Shown here: positions 1 through 7,766 of the stretch, one piece after another | Numbering within the stretch: the first letter of the stretch is position 1 | Layout: every line of letters starts with the position of its first letter | NCBI GenBank assembly: GCA_003223935.1 | Contig: QHXQ01000052.1 | Coordinates: 18,244 to 82,243, forward strand | Direction of reading: 5' to 3' | Source: Acidobacteriota bacterium | GTDB lineage: Bacteria > Acidobacteriota > Blastocatellia > Pyrinomonadales > Pyrinomonadaceae | Length of the DNA stretch: 64,000 nt | Program-made: the position numbers and the translations under genes | Notes under the pieces: generated by a model | What the model saw: the letters and a program-made list of their open reading frames with translations, nothing else | Told to the model about the DNA's origin: nothing | Databases searched by the model: none

Positions 1-883
1 GCACACGGGTCTCGAAGGTGTCAGGGTCATAGACGGGCACTTGGTTTAAGCCGGCGGGGACAATCTCGACGCCCACTTCACGCAACAGCGTGAAGTCCGC
101 GTCCGCGCCGATGAGGATGAAGACCGCGTCGTTCGCCAGCGTTACGCCCCGGCCGTCCTCTTGTTTGATCCGCACGGCATCCTCAGTGATCTCTTCAAGC
201 TCTGTGAACAGCATGAGGCGCAGACGCCCGGCGGCGATGTGTGCTTCGAGCGGCCCGCGCACCCAAGGCTTGATCGCGTTCATCTTCGGGTCGCGATTCT
301 CCCAATCCATACGCCAGATGGCGAACGTTGTGCGCGCGCCTTCGTCTGCGAGAAAGAGCGTCGCTTCGGCTGCGGAGTTGCCGCCGCCGACGACAAGCAC
401 GTCCTTGCGCACATACGGGTACGGCTCAGTAAAACGATGCTGCACCTTCGGCAAATCTTCGCCCGGCACATTAAGCCGTCTCGGATAGGCCATCGCGCCA
501 AAGGCGACCAGCACACGCGCCGTCTGATAGACAGCCTTCGTCGTGTGTACGTTGAAGCCTTCCGGTTCGATAGGCTCAATGCGCGTCACAGGCTCTTCGG
601 TGTTGATGCGCAAGCCCTCGCGCAAGGCGAACTGCACGTAGTAGGAGAGCAACTCTTCGCGCGTCGGCTTCTCGCGGCAAGGTTGCAGCGCGCCCGCGCG
701 CAGTTCCAATTCGTTCGGCGTGGAAAAGACCGTGCGCCCGACCGGATATTGATAGATCGTGTTGGCGATGAGACCCTGTTCGACGACCAAGTAGTTCAAG
801 CCCTCACGCGCGGCCGCGTCCGCCGCCGACAAGCCGGCCGGCCCCGCGCCGATGATCAATAAATCCAAAGTCTCTGTAGCCAT
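1..883 (-). CDS. ypdA: YpdA-family FAD/NAD(P) oxidoreductase (putative bacillithiol disulfide reductase), 3' end cut by window edge
   Basis: Reading the minus strand from the ATG at 881-883 gives an open frame to the window edge, about 294 codons; the family is usually about 325 residues, so only the C-terminus is missing. The N-terminus has the FAD-binding motif LLIIGAGPAGLSAADAA, followed by NTIYQYPVGRTVFSTPNE, very like the segment found in YpdA proteins. A second dinucleotide-binding motif, VLVVGGGNSAAEA, lies near residue 165. There is no CxxC pair of the classical thioredoxin reductase type in the visible part. Family knowledge: YpdA reduces oxidised bacillithiol with NADPH. The presence of bshC 7 kb away supports this role here. 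Confidence 0.85.
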   Translation of the reverse strand, partial: MATETLDLLIIGAGPAGLSAADAAAREGLNYLVVEQGLIANTIYQYPVGRTVFSTPNELELRAGALQPCREKPTREELLSYYVQFALREGLRINTEEPVTRIEPIEPEGFNVHTTKAVYQTARVLVAFGAMAYPRRLNVPGEDLPKVQHRFTEPYPYVRKDVLVVGGGNSAAEATLFLADEGARTTFAIWRMDWENRDPKMNAIKPWVRGPLEAHIAAGRLRLMLFTELEEITEDAVRIKQEDGRGVTLANDAVFILIGADADFTLLREVGVEIVPAGLNQVPVYDPDTFETRV

Positions 884-983
884 GACGTATATCTGCGTGC
901 CAACATCCTCGCATGAGGAGACGCGCGTCGGCAACCGTGCGGCGCACAACGTCGGGCTTTCAGTTGAGTGTGGAGTAAAAAAC

Positions 984-1081
984 GTTCACCGCCGCAGACG
1001 CAGAGAGCGCAAAGGGGGCGCAGAGAAATATTCAACTCTCTCTGCGTTAACTCCGCGCTCTCTGCGCTTCCGGCGGTGAAC
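984..1081. repeat. imperfect inverted repeat with GCAGAG-type 7-base units
   Basis: The ends gttcaccgcc and ggcggtgaac are perfectly complementary. Between them, one arm is rich in cgcagag-like units and the other in ctctgcg-like units, so the whole element can fold into a long imperfect hairpin. It sits between two minus-strand genes, upstream of ypdA. Its design matches the other 7-base repeat elements of this window, although its units are more diverged. Confidence 0.6.
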
Positions 1082-1118
1082 CACAACGCACCAAACGCTC
1101 AACTGAAGGACTGATCGC

Positions 1119-2576
1119 TCAGAGCATCTCCGTGTGGTCTTCGTTGCCCGCTTCGTCAATGTAGCTGACGCTCATGTTCCCGCCGTTGAGCGTGAGCAGG
1201 GCGAAGCCGTGGATGCCGCGCTTGGGGCGTTTGGGGTCGCTCTGGCGTGCGACCCATTCGACCTGCGGGCCGGCCAGCGGCGGCTTGGCGCTGGGGATGC
1301 TGTAAGGGAAGCAGCCGTGCCCGATGCAGCGCCCCTTCACGCCTTGATACTTTTGATAGACGACGCACAGGTGTTCGTGGCCCCAGAACCAGTGCGGAAT
1401 CTGGCCGGCTTGCAGGAAACCTTTGAGCCACTCGAACAGACGCTTCTCGCCTTCGACCTCCGAAGGCAAGGCTTCGTAACCGGAATAGAGTTGATGATGC
1501 GACAGCAGGATGTTCGTCTTGTTCGAGCCGTCGTTTAAGAGCGCGCCCAGCCACTCGATCTGATCCTGCGTCAAGTCGTGCTCGACGTAGCCCGTGTCCA
1601 AGCCGATCAGACGCCAGTTATCGTTTTCGAGACAGAAGTAGCTGGCATCCTGTTTGAACTCCTTGAGCGTGATGTCGAAGTAGGCGTAGCCGCCGCTATA
1701 CATCTCGTGATTGGAGTTGAGCGCGAAGGAACGCCCGCGCTCGTGCGCGCCGGGCCAGAACTTCAAGAAGCGGTCGCGCACTTCGCTCTCCACGCCCGCG
1801 TAATAGACGTCGCCCAGATGGATGACGATGTCGGGGTTGCGCTTCCTGACTTCGTTGGCGACGGCTTGCGCGTGGTCGTTGCCGCCGCCCCAGTCGGCTA
1901 ACAGTGCGACCGTGACTTGGTTGTTCATCGCATAGCGAAAGTCTGTTAGTTCCTCATGTCTGATGAACGGATGCTTGCCTTTGAAGGCGAGCTTCAGCTT
2001 CTCCGTAGCCCATTCCAGCCAGCCCGTATCGAGGTTGTCAAACTGTTCGCCGATAAAAAATTTGGCTTCGGCGGCCGCGCCCTTCTTCTTCGGCGGCTTC
2101 GGCCGGTAGAAGATATTTTTCGCCGCCATCTTACTCAGTTTCTTCTTCCGCACGCCTTTACCCTTAGCTGTGATCCCTTTCGCCTCCGCTGCTTCCACTA
2201 TTGCACCCGTCTGATTATTGATGTGCTCATCCATCGCCGCTTGCAGGAGCGCGATGGTGCGGTCGCGTGGCGCGTACCAGACATCTTGCACGGCCGCGCC
2301 GACGAGACCCGTCGCAGCCTTCAATGCTTTCGCGCCCTGCGCGCCTTTCTTCGCGCTCTTCTTGACCGGCATGACGGGTTGCATCTGCGCCTGTTCGTAA
2401 GCGCGTTGGAGACGCTCGACGATCTGATCGCGCTCGACCTTTTGCGCGCCGGTGGTCTCTTTGATGGCCTTCTTTAGATCAGATGTCTTCACTTCCGGGT
2501 GGCGGGCGGCCAAGTTTCTGGCCGTGTCTCGGAGCAGCGCGAGGACGAAATCTTTATCGCCTGTTATCTCGTTCAT
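1119..2576 (-). CDS. Calcineurin-like metallophosphoesterase with Lys/Ala-rich N-terminal region
   Basis: This 485-residue protein has no signal peptide. The metallophosphoesterase core spans about residues 220-470. The metal-ligand blocks are ADWGGGNDH (Asp228), GDVYYAG (Asp256), NSNHE (Asn289-His290), SHHQ (His360) and GHEH (399-402), all in the expected order. The first 190 residues do not belong to the core; they contain Lys/Ala-rich stretches (KKSAKKGAQGAKALKAA, KGKGVRKKKLSKMAAK) that look like a flexible or nucleic-acid-binding region. The substrate cannot be told from sequence. It is the last gene of a minus-strand set with a lipase, a C25-type peptidase and two small proteins, so it may act as an effector hydrolase; that is inference. 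Confidence 0.85.
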   Translation of the reverse strand: MNEITGDKDFVLALLRDTARNLAARHPEVKTSDLKKAIKETTGAQKVERDQIVERLQRAYEQAQMQPVMPVKKSAKKGAQGAKALKAATGLVGAAVQDVWYAPRDRTIALLQAAMDEHINNQTGAIVEAAEAKGITAKGKGVRKKKLSKMAAKNIFYRPKPPKKKGAAAEAKFFIGEQFDNLDTGWLEWATEKLKLAFKGKHPFIRHEELTDFRYAMNNQVTVALLADWGGGNDHAQAVANEVRKRNPDIVIHLGDVYYAGVESEVRDRFLKFWPGAHERGRSFALNSNHEMYSGGYAYFDITLKEFKQDASYFCLENDNWRLIGLDTGYVEHDLTQDQIEWLGALLNDGSNKTNILLSHHQLYSGYEALPSEVEGEKRLFEWLKGFLQAGQIPHWFWGHEHLCVVYQKYQGVKGRCIGHGCFPYSIPSAKPPLAGPQVEWVARQSDPKRPKRGIHGFALLTLNGGNMSVSYIDEAGNEDHTEML

Positions 2577-2688
2577 GTCTTGTGCCTCGTTCGTGGTTGC
2601 GGAAATGTAAGAGCGTTCACAGCAGGTCGAGCGACTGTCCGTGCGTTCGGGCGCGCGGCTTCGTTGTCGCCCGCCGGCCGGAAATTCT

Positions 2689-3576
2689 TCAGAGGTTGCG
2701 GGCGATGTCCAGATAGACGTTCCTGATGCTCAACTCATAATCTTTAATCTTGCTGAGCAATGAAAGACTCAAGCCGCCCATGCGTTGCATCTCCTGCAAA
2801 TCCCACCAACCGATCTCGTTGAGATGATCGGCCGGGACAGGGAACTGATGTTGCTTGATGGGCTTGGTCGTGCCATCGTCACTACGGAGTTGCGCTTGCC
2901 ACTGCTGCGAGGTGACGGGTACGAGGCCATCATTGTCGCCTTCGGCGTCGTGGATGATCTGCCAAGGCTCTTGCAATGGACTGAAGACGGCGGCCTTCTC
3001 TTCGGCGCTCGCGTAAGTTTGATAGACCACTTCGTTCTTCGCTTCGGCATTCTGCGCCGTCTGGTTGAACTGCGCGCACGATTGTGTAGTCAAATCCTGC
3101 AAGCCAGCGATGTCGAGGACGTTTTTCAACGACTCGATCAGTACGCTGCCGCCGTTCTTGATGCCCCAATCGGCGAAGCTCGTGCCGTTGTGCGGCGTGC
3201 CGATGGTGGTGAGACTAGCGACCTTGCCGGCCATCTCTAAGTTCACGAGCATGTGGCGCGCGTCCAAGCCGCCCATGCTATGCGCGATGATGTGTACCTT
3301 CTCGCTCTGCTTGAGTGTTAGCGCCTTGTTCACTTCAGCGCGTAAATCCTCCGCGCGCTTGGTGACCGGCGCGGCGAAGCTGACGTTGGATTGATAGATG
3401 TCGAAGCCCTGATCGCGCAAGTGGCGGGCGATGCCTTTGAAGTAGTTCACGCCATCGGTCGGCAGGGTCAAGTCCAAGCCGAAGAGATTGGCTGTGTGGA
3501 GCAGGTGGGCCAGCAAAAAATCGAATCTGGCGATACCATGCGCAAGCACGATTGGATAGTTACGATGATTGGCCAT
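2689..3576 (-). CDS. Lipase-like alpha/beta hydrolase
   Basis: The 295-residue protein starts MANHRNYPIVLAHGIARFD; the HG pair (13-14) is the usual oxyanion-hole motif of bacterial lipases. The nucleophile elbow is IIAHSMGGLDAR with Ser100. A later GDNDGLVP segment supplies a likely catalytic Asp, and DHLNEIGWWD a likely His near the C-terminus. The fold matches family I (Pseudomonas LipA-like) lipases, but there is no signal peptide, so secretion by the usual route is not indicated. The start lies in an open region with a weak ribosome binding site. It is 112 bp upstream of the phosphoesterase gene on the same strand. Confidence 0.85.
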   Translation of the reverse strand: MANHRNYPIVLAHGIARFDFLLAHLLHTANLFGLDLTLPTDGVNYFKGIARHLRDQGFDIYQSNVSFAAPVTKRAEDLRAEVNKALTLKQSEKVHIIAHSMGGLDARHMLVNLEMAGKVASLTTIGTPHNGTSFADWGIKNGGSVLIESLKNVLDIAGLQDLTTQSCAQFNQTAQNAEAKNEVVYQTYASAEEKAAVFSPLQEPWQIIHDAEGDNDGLVPVTSQQWQAQLRSDDGTTKPIKQHQFPVPADHLNEIGWWDLQEMQRMGGLSLSLLSKIKDYELSIRNVYLDIARNL

Positions 3577-3774
3577 TGCTCAGCTTCTCGCTTTCTCGCC
3601 CTACAGGGCATGTCAGGGGCTGGCCCCTTTGGTTCGGAGGTTTGCCGCGTGGCGTGCGTTGCCTTGGCTCAAGTTACGCGGTTGCGAGGTTAAGAATTAA
3701 CTTGGTGAAGCGCGCCGGACGACAGCACCTCTGCTTGTCTGCACGCTACGCACCAAAGTCTTGGCGGTCGCCAC

Positions 3775-4020
3775 TCACTGCACGTCCCAACTGGAGATGA
3801 TCAAGGTGTGCTCCGTGAGTATGCCTTTGCAGTGGATCGTCTTGCCGACCAACCGCTCCAACACCGGATCGAAGAAAGGATTGCCGCCGCGCCGGCGCAG
3901 GACGTACGTGCCGTCTTTGGTGGCGAGGAACATAGCCTGCCGCTCGCTCTTTGAGCCGGTCGCGGTCTGATGCTTGATCACCTGTCCGGTCGTTTCAAGC
4001 GGTTGATAACCTACGGGCAC
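3775..4020 (-). CDS. Small conserved-looking protein, 81 aa, function unknown
   Basis: I do not recognise a family. The middle reads AMFLATKDGTYVLRRRGGNPFFDPVLERLVGKTI, a balanced pattern of beta-strand-like segments resembling a small OB- or SH3-like barrel, and it ends TLIISSWDVQ. Codon use in the third positions resembles the neighbouring genes, and no better open frame covers the interval. It lies 38 bp downstream of the C25-type peptidase gene on the same strand, suggesting co-transcription; it could be a partner or immunity-type protein, but nothing shows this directly. Confidence 0.6.
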   Translation of the reverse strand: MPVGYQPLETTGQVIKHQTATGSKSERQAMFLATKDGTYVLRRRGGNPFFDPVLERLVGKTIHCKGILTEHTLIISSWDVQ

Positions 4021-4058
4021 GGACGGCGATCCTTTCCTTTAGCGCCGGATGAACGATC

Positions 4059-5786
4059 CTACTTTGAGTGGCCTTCGCTGATGACTATATTACCGCCAAC
4101 CTCCTTTGCCTCCAAGACGACAATCTTACGAATCGGATGTTTCTTCGCGCTCGTGCCGCCGTCCGCGCCCGCTTTGGTTGCGCCCTGTTTGGCCGCGCCT
4201 TTCTTGATCCCTTTCATGTTCGCGCTGGTGGACTGCGGCGTGCCGATAAAGACGTGAAAGGCTGTGGTCTCCGGCCTTTTCGCCGCCGCCACCTTCATGA
4301 TCCCTTTGGCCATCGCATTCTGCGGCGCAATGTGCGCTTGTGCGGGGGCCTCGACGCGATAGGAGATGGTATCCACGTGTTGCAGGTTCAACTGGCGCGC
4401 GAGCTTCTGCAAAGAAGCGGCGACGTTCTTGGGCGGGGCAGTCTTTGTCTTCGTCATCGCCGGCTGCATCCCTGCGAGCATCGTCCCCTTGGCGCGCAAC
4501 GTCTGGCGGCGCTCGGCGCGCTCTGAGGCCGCCGCTTGATGGACGGCTTTTGAGTTGGCCGCGCTCTTTGCGCCGGCCGCCGCAACGCCCGTCGTCAAGT
4601 GGACGATCTTCGCCCCGACCGCGAGCTTGGAGGTCGGCGCGGCGACCGGCGTGATGGATGGATCGCCGAAGAGATTAAATTGCGCGAGCGTCTTCTGGTT
4701 CTTCAGGTTCAAGGGCGTGGTCTTTTCGACGAACTTGTGTCTGGCTTCAAGGGCCGCGCGCCCCAGTGACGCGCCGCCCAAGACTCGCTGCAAGAAGTAT
4801 TGACAGATCAGATCGGCTTGATCGTTGCCGGAGAAAGGGCCGTAGGCGGTCGTCGTGCTGCCGAAGAAGCCGTAAGCTTTTCTGTCCAGATAGGTGTTGC
4901 ACATGCCCATCTGGTTGTTCTCCGCGCCCGAAGGATCGTATAGCTGCCCGCCGAAACAGCACTCGACCGCCGCCACCGTGCCCTCGATGATGTTCTTCGG
5001 CAGCGCCACGAACGCCGCTTGATGCGAGACCGGCATCTCTTCATCGTCCGTGCTAGATTGGCCGTAGAAGTCCGGGATCATGTCGCCGCCGTGACAGTTG
5101 ATGAAATGTAACCGTCGGTTGATGAGCTTGGACGTCCACTTGTAACCTCTCGACGGCGAGGTTTGCAGGTCTGCGTCCGTGTTGAAGACTTTCTGCAAAC
5201 TCTCGGAGGTCGAGTCGCGCCACTTCTCCGCGCTGATGCCGAGATAGTTTTGATAATCCGTGCGCGGCCGCGATTTCCACTTGGTCGCGGTCTGCAACAG
5301 CCCGAGCAGATACTTGGGGTTGTTCGCGCCGGTCAGATCGGGCAAGCGACCGACGACGCGCGTCGGGCCGGTGAAGTCGTTTACATCCTGACTGTAGGGC
5401 GCGTCGCAAGCGTAAGGCAGATCGCTATAGGCGAACTCGTCTGTGTCGCCGTCCGGGTTTGGCGTGTAGAGCGGATTCTTTACGTCCTGATGCGGCACGA
5501 CATCAATCGCGCCGAGAATCATCAAGTAGTCGGGCACGAGCGCCTTATAGACGCCGTCAATGGCCCGCTTGTTCTGTTTGGGATCAGTGGCATCCTTAAC
5601 GGGCGGCGCTTTCAGTTTCTTCATGCCGGCCTCGTCGTCCAACGCAATGAGCTTAGTGGTCAGCCCGCGCGCCTTGTCCGCCGCGATCAAAGCCTGCACC
5701 GCCGCTTGGATGGTCTTCACCCCAGCGGCTTCATACTTCTGCCTGAGCGCCGTCAGGTTCGTCACGATCACTTTATCAACAGGCAT
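4059..5786 (-). CDS. Gingipain/caspase-like cysteine peptidase (peptidase C25-type)
   Basis: The start at 5786 (MPVDKVIVTN) is chosen because aaggagttaag precedes it; the longer open frame has no such signal. The 575-residue protein has a C25 caspase-like core. The likely catalytic His is in INCHGGDMIPD (about residue 232), and the likely nucleophile is the first Cys of AVECCFGGQL (about 276), which lines up with the AVACVNGDF type motif of gingipains. The core ends with FNLFGDPSIT, a hallmark of the family. There is no signal peptide, propeptide or sorting domain, unlike secreted gingipains. The last 190 residues are Ala/Lys-rich and unassigned. An intracellular or injected role is inferred. 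Confidence 0.82.
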   Translation of the reverse strand: MPVDKVIVTNLTALRQKYEAAGVKTIQAAVQALIAADKARGLTTKLIALDDEAGMKKLKAPPVKDATDPKQNKRAIDGVYKALVPDYLMILGAIDVVPHQDVKNPLYTPNPDGDTDEFAYSDLPYACDAPYSQDVNDFTGPTRVVGRLPDLTGANNPKYLLGLLQTATKWKSRPRTDYQNYLGISAEKWRDSTSESLQKVFNTDADLQTSPSRGYKWTSKLINRRLHFINCHGGDMIPDFYGQSSTDDEEMPVSHQAAFVALPKNIIEGTVAAVECCFGGQLYDPSGAENNQMGMCNTYLDRKAYGFFGSTTTAYGPFSGNDQADLICQYFLQRVLGGASLGRAALEARHKFVEKTTPLNLKNQKTLAQFNLFGDPSITPVAAPTSKLAVGAKIVHLTTGVAAAGAKSAANSKAVHQAAASERAERRQTLRAKGTMLAGMQPAMTKTKTAPPKNVAASLQKLARQLNLQHVDTISYRVEAPAQAHIAPQNAMAKGIMKVAAAKRPETTAFHVFIGTPQSTSANMKGIKKGAAKQGATKAGADGGTSAKKHPIRKIVVLEAKEVGGNIVISEGHSK

Positions 5787-5897
5787 CGTTCTTAACTCCT
5801 TAAAGCAAAATGTGGCTGGGGAGACGCACGTGAAGGCTGTGAGATACGGGCGCTTCAGGCGCTCACTGCCGACGCGGAAAGCGCGGGCAGTTAGAGA

Positions 5898-5931
5898 CCA
5901 ACAAGATCGCCGCAATTGACGATCTTGTTGG
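5898..5931. terminator. Perfect 12-bp hairpin between two minus-strand genes
   Basis: Arms ccaacaagatcg (5898-5909) and cgatcttgttgg (5920-5931) are fully complementary around a 10-nt loop. It lies downstream of the 114-aa gene and upstream of the C25-type gene. No U-tract follows on the minus strand, so it may be a terminator, an attenuator setting the small protein above the rest, or an RNA-stability element. Confidence 0.55.
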
Positions 5932-6012
5932 CCGCTTAGTTGACAACGAAAGCGGTGTACTCAAGCTAACGCGGGCGCGTTCAGGTAAGACTCAACGCCG
6001 CTCGTTGAAGAC

Positions 6013-6357
6013 TTACGGATTGCCGCCGCCCGCCGCGCCGCCACCGCCGCTGCTACTCTGTATGCACTGGAAGACACAGGCGGCGAAGCCGAGAGGGTCT
6101 TTCTTCGGGTTATGATCTTTGGCGCACTGAAGGCCGCAAAAAACCTTCGTCGCGCCGCCTAGGATCGAACCCAACCCAAACTTTTTCGCGTCCGCCGCGC
6201 TGACTTTCTGTGCGCCTTTGGCGACTTTCGGTTTGGGCAATGACTTGCCGGAATCTACGGTCTGAAGCACGTCCAATCCGGCGTGATAGGCTTTCTCGCC
6301 ACCATGAGCTTTCAGGATGTCGAGATATTCGGCTCTTTGTTTCGCGTTTAGGGGCAT
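6013..6357 (-). CDS. Small protein with Cys-containing core and Gly-rich tail, 114 aa
   Basis: An aggag ribosome binding site lies just before the ATG at 6357. The protein begins with a helical segment (AKQRAEYLDILKAHGGEKAYH), then a Lys/Ala linker (PKPKVAKGAQKVSAADAKK), then a hydrophobic segment with four cysteines (VFCGLQCAKDHN and FAACVFQCIQ), and ends SSSGGGGAAGGGNP. The spacing CxxC and CxxxC fits two disulfides or a metal site; the Gly/Ser tail resembles the leader or tail regions of some bacteriocin-like peptides. I do not recognise a family. It is first in the minus-strand hydrolase set and could be its small partner; this is inference. Confidence 0.65.
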   Translation of the reverse strand: MPLNAKQRAEYLDILKAHGGEKAYHAGLDVLQTVDSGKSLPKPKVAKGAQKVSAADAKKFGLGSILGGATKVFCGLQCAKDHNPKKDPLGFAACVFQCIQSSSGGGGAAGGGNP

Positions 6358-6764
6358 GAGATTTCTCCTGAAGGGTAACTGAGGCTAAGAACTTAAAGCG
6401 TGCGAAGAGTATGACTGGACGAATAAGTTGTCAAGCTCTTTGCTGAATACTATGCGAAGACGGGCGGAGAGTTTTACGAGCACCTGCGCCGCTCGCGCTG
6501 GCTTGCGCCGCAAGCTGTCTGCGCGCCAGAACGTTTTGCCTATGCCGTCGCAGGGCAATTGCATATTTGTCATTGCTCTGTTCGCTAACTCTAAAAGCTT
6601 GCGGACGCTGCTTAAATAACTTTCTATTCGCTTATGCGCTTTCGCGGCAAAACATTTCATTGAGTTGCACCGAGCATGAATTCGGTTTGACTTCAACAGA
6701 AAGCCAGCGGCGATATGTGGTGTTGATTGCGTGCGCTGCGGCGCGGTCGTTATAATGCCGACGC
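6358..6764. other. Divergent intergenic region
   Basis: This 407-bp stretch separates the minus-strand hydrolase set from the plus-strand aldolase-bshC-mutL genes. It should carry both promoters. Open frames exist on both strands (for example 6385-6855 minus) but they have no ribosome binding site and no recognisable protein. The only clear signal is the promoter at 6727-6756. Confidence 0.6.
6727..6756 (+). promoter_or_regulatory. Predicted sigma-70 type promoter next to a TTG start
   Basis: A perfect TATAAT (6751-6756) is preceded by TTGCGT (6727-6732) with 18-bp spacing. Transcription would start near 6763, almost on the TTG at 6765, so the aldolase message may have essentially no leader. 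Confidence 0.55.
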
Positions 6765-7766
6765 TTGACATCAACAAACGACACACCGCCAACGTCCATA
6801 TCCGCCGCCCGTCTGCTTGAGCGACTGCGCGGCGTCTTGCTCCCATGTCCCACACCGTTCACAACGGGAGGCGAGTTTGACGCAGCCTCTCTACGTGGCA
6901 ACATCGAACGCTGGCACGAGACAGGTATAACCGGCTACATCGCCCTTGGCTCGACGGGCGAGCGCGTGCATCTGGATGCGTGCGAATATCTGTCTGTGCT
7001 CGAAGCGGCGCGCGCGGTCGTGCCTGCGTCGCGTCTTTTGATCGCGGGCGCGGGGCAACAGAGCGTGCGCCATTCAATAGGTGAGATCGAGCGCGCCGCC
7101 CATGCGGGCGCAGATGCGGTGCTCGTCATCACGCCGCACTTTTATCGTGGGGCGATGACGCAAGCCGCGCTCATTGATTACTACACGGCGGTCGCCGATG
7201 CAGCGCCCGTGCCCGTCCTGCTCTACAGCATGCCTGAGTTGACCGGCATCCGCATAGAGCCAGAAACAATCGCCCAACTGAGCCAACACGAGAAGATCAT
7301 CGGCGTCAAAGACAGCGCGGGCGACATCCTGAACTTTGCCGAGACGTTGCGCCTCGTGCCCCGTGATTTCGCCGTCCTGACCGGCAACGGGCCGCTGCTC
7401 TACGCGGCTTTAACGGCCGGCGCAACCGGCGCGATCCTCGCCGCCGCCTGCTGCGCGCCGCAACTCGCAGTCGAAATCTTCGCGGCCCTGAAGCGCGGCG
7501 CTCATGCACGTGCGCTCAAGTTGCAACGCGCCTTCACGCCGCTGGCGCGTGCCGTCACCGTGCGCTACGGCATCGGCGGCTTGAAGTATGCGCTCGATCT
7601 GGCAGGCTACACGGGCGGCTCTGTGCGCGCGCCGCTCAGGATGCCTGCAACGGAAGCGCGCCGCGAGATTGCGCAACTCTTGAGCGATGCTCTACGTTAT
7701 GCAGATACAGCCGCAGACTATGACGCGGTTGAGCCGGATAGTCTCAGCGCAGGAGCAAACGTGTGA
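6765..7766 (+). CDS. DapA-superfamily aldolase, similar to 4-hydroxy-2-oxoglutarate aldolase
   Basis: The protein (333 residues from TTG 6765) has the class I aldolase TIM-barrel signatures: GSTGE in the substrate pocket, a Tyr in VLLYSMPELTG, and the Schiff-base Lys in GVKDSAGD. The stretch from ALIDYYTAVADA to TGIRIEP is closer in pattern to 4-hydroxy-2-oxoglutarate aldolases than to lysine-pathway DapA, so I do not call it dapA. The barrel begins at LRGVLLPCPTPFT, about residue 25, so the true start could be any of several codons before it. It overlaps bshC by 4 bp (GTGA) and is probably co-transcribed with it. Confidence 0.75.
   Translation: MTSTNDTPPTSISAARLLERLRGVLLPCPTPFTTGGEFDAASLRGNIERWHETGITGYIALGSTGERVHLDACEYLSVLEAARAVVPASRLLIAGAGQQSVRHSIGEIERAAHAGADAVLVITPHFYRGAMTQAALIDYYTAVADAAPVPVLLYSMPELTGIRIEPETIAQLSQHEKIIGVKDSAGDILNFAETLRLVPRDFAVLTGNGPLLYAALTAGATGAILAAACCAPQLAVEIFAALKRGAHARALKLQRAFTPLARAVTVRYGIGGLKYALDLAGYTGGSVRAPLRMPATEARREIAQLLSDALRYADTAADYDAVEPDSLSAGANV

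Noticed and set aside
4000..5900. Long plus-strand frames opposite the C25-type peptidase gene
   Set aside because: They are shadows of the peptidase gene, which has clear family motifs on the minus strand.
6385..6855. A 156-codon minus-strand open frame upstream of the aldolase
   Set aside because: It overlaps the aldolase start and its promoter, has no recognisable domain and no ribosome site.
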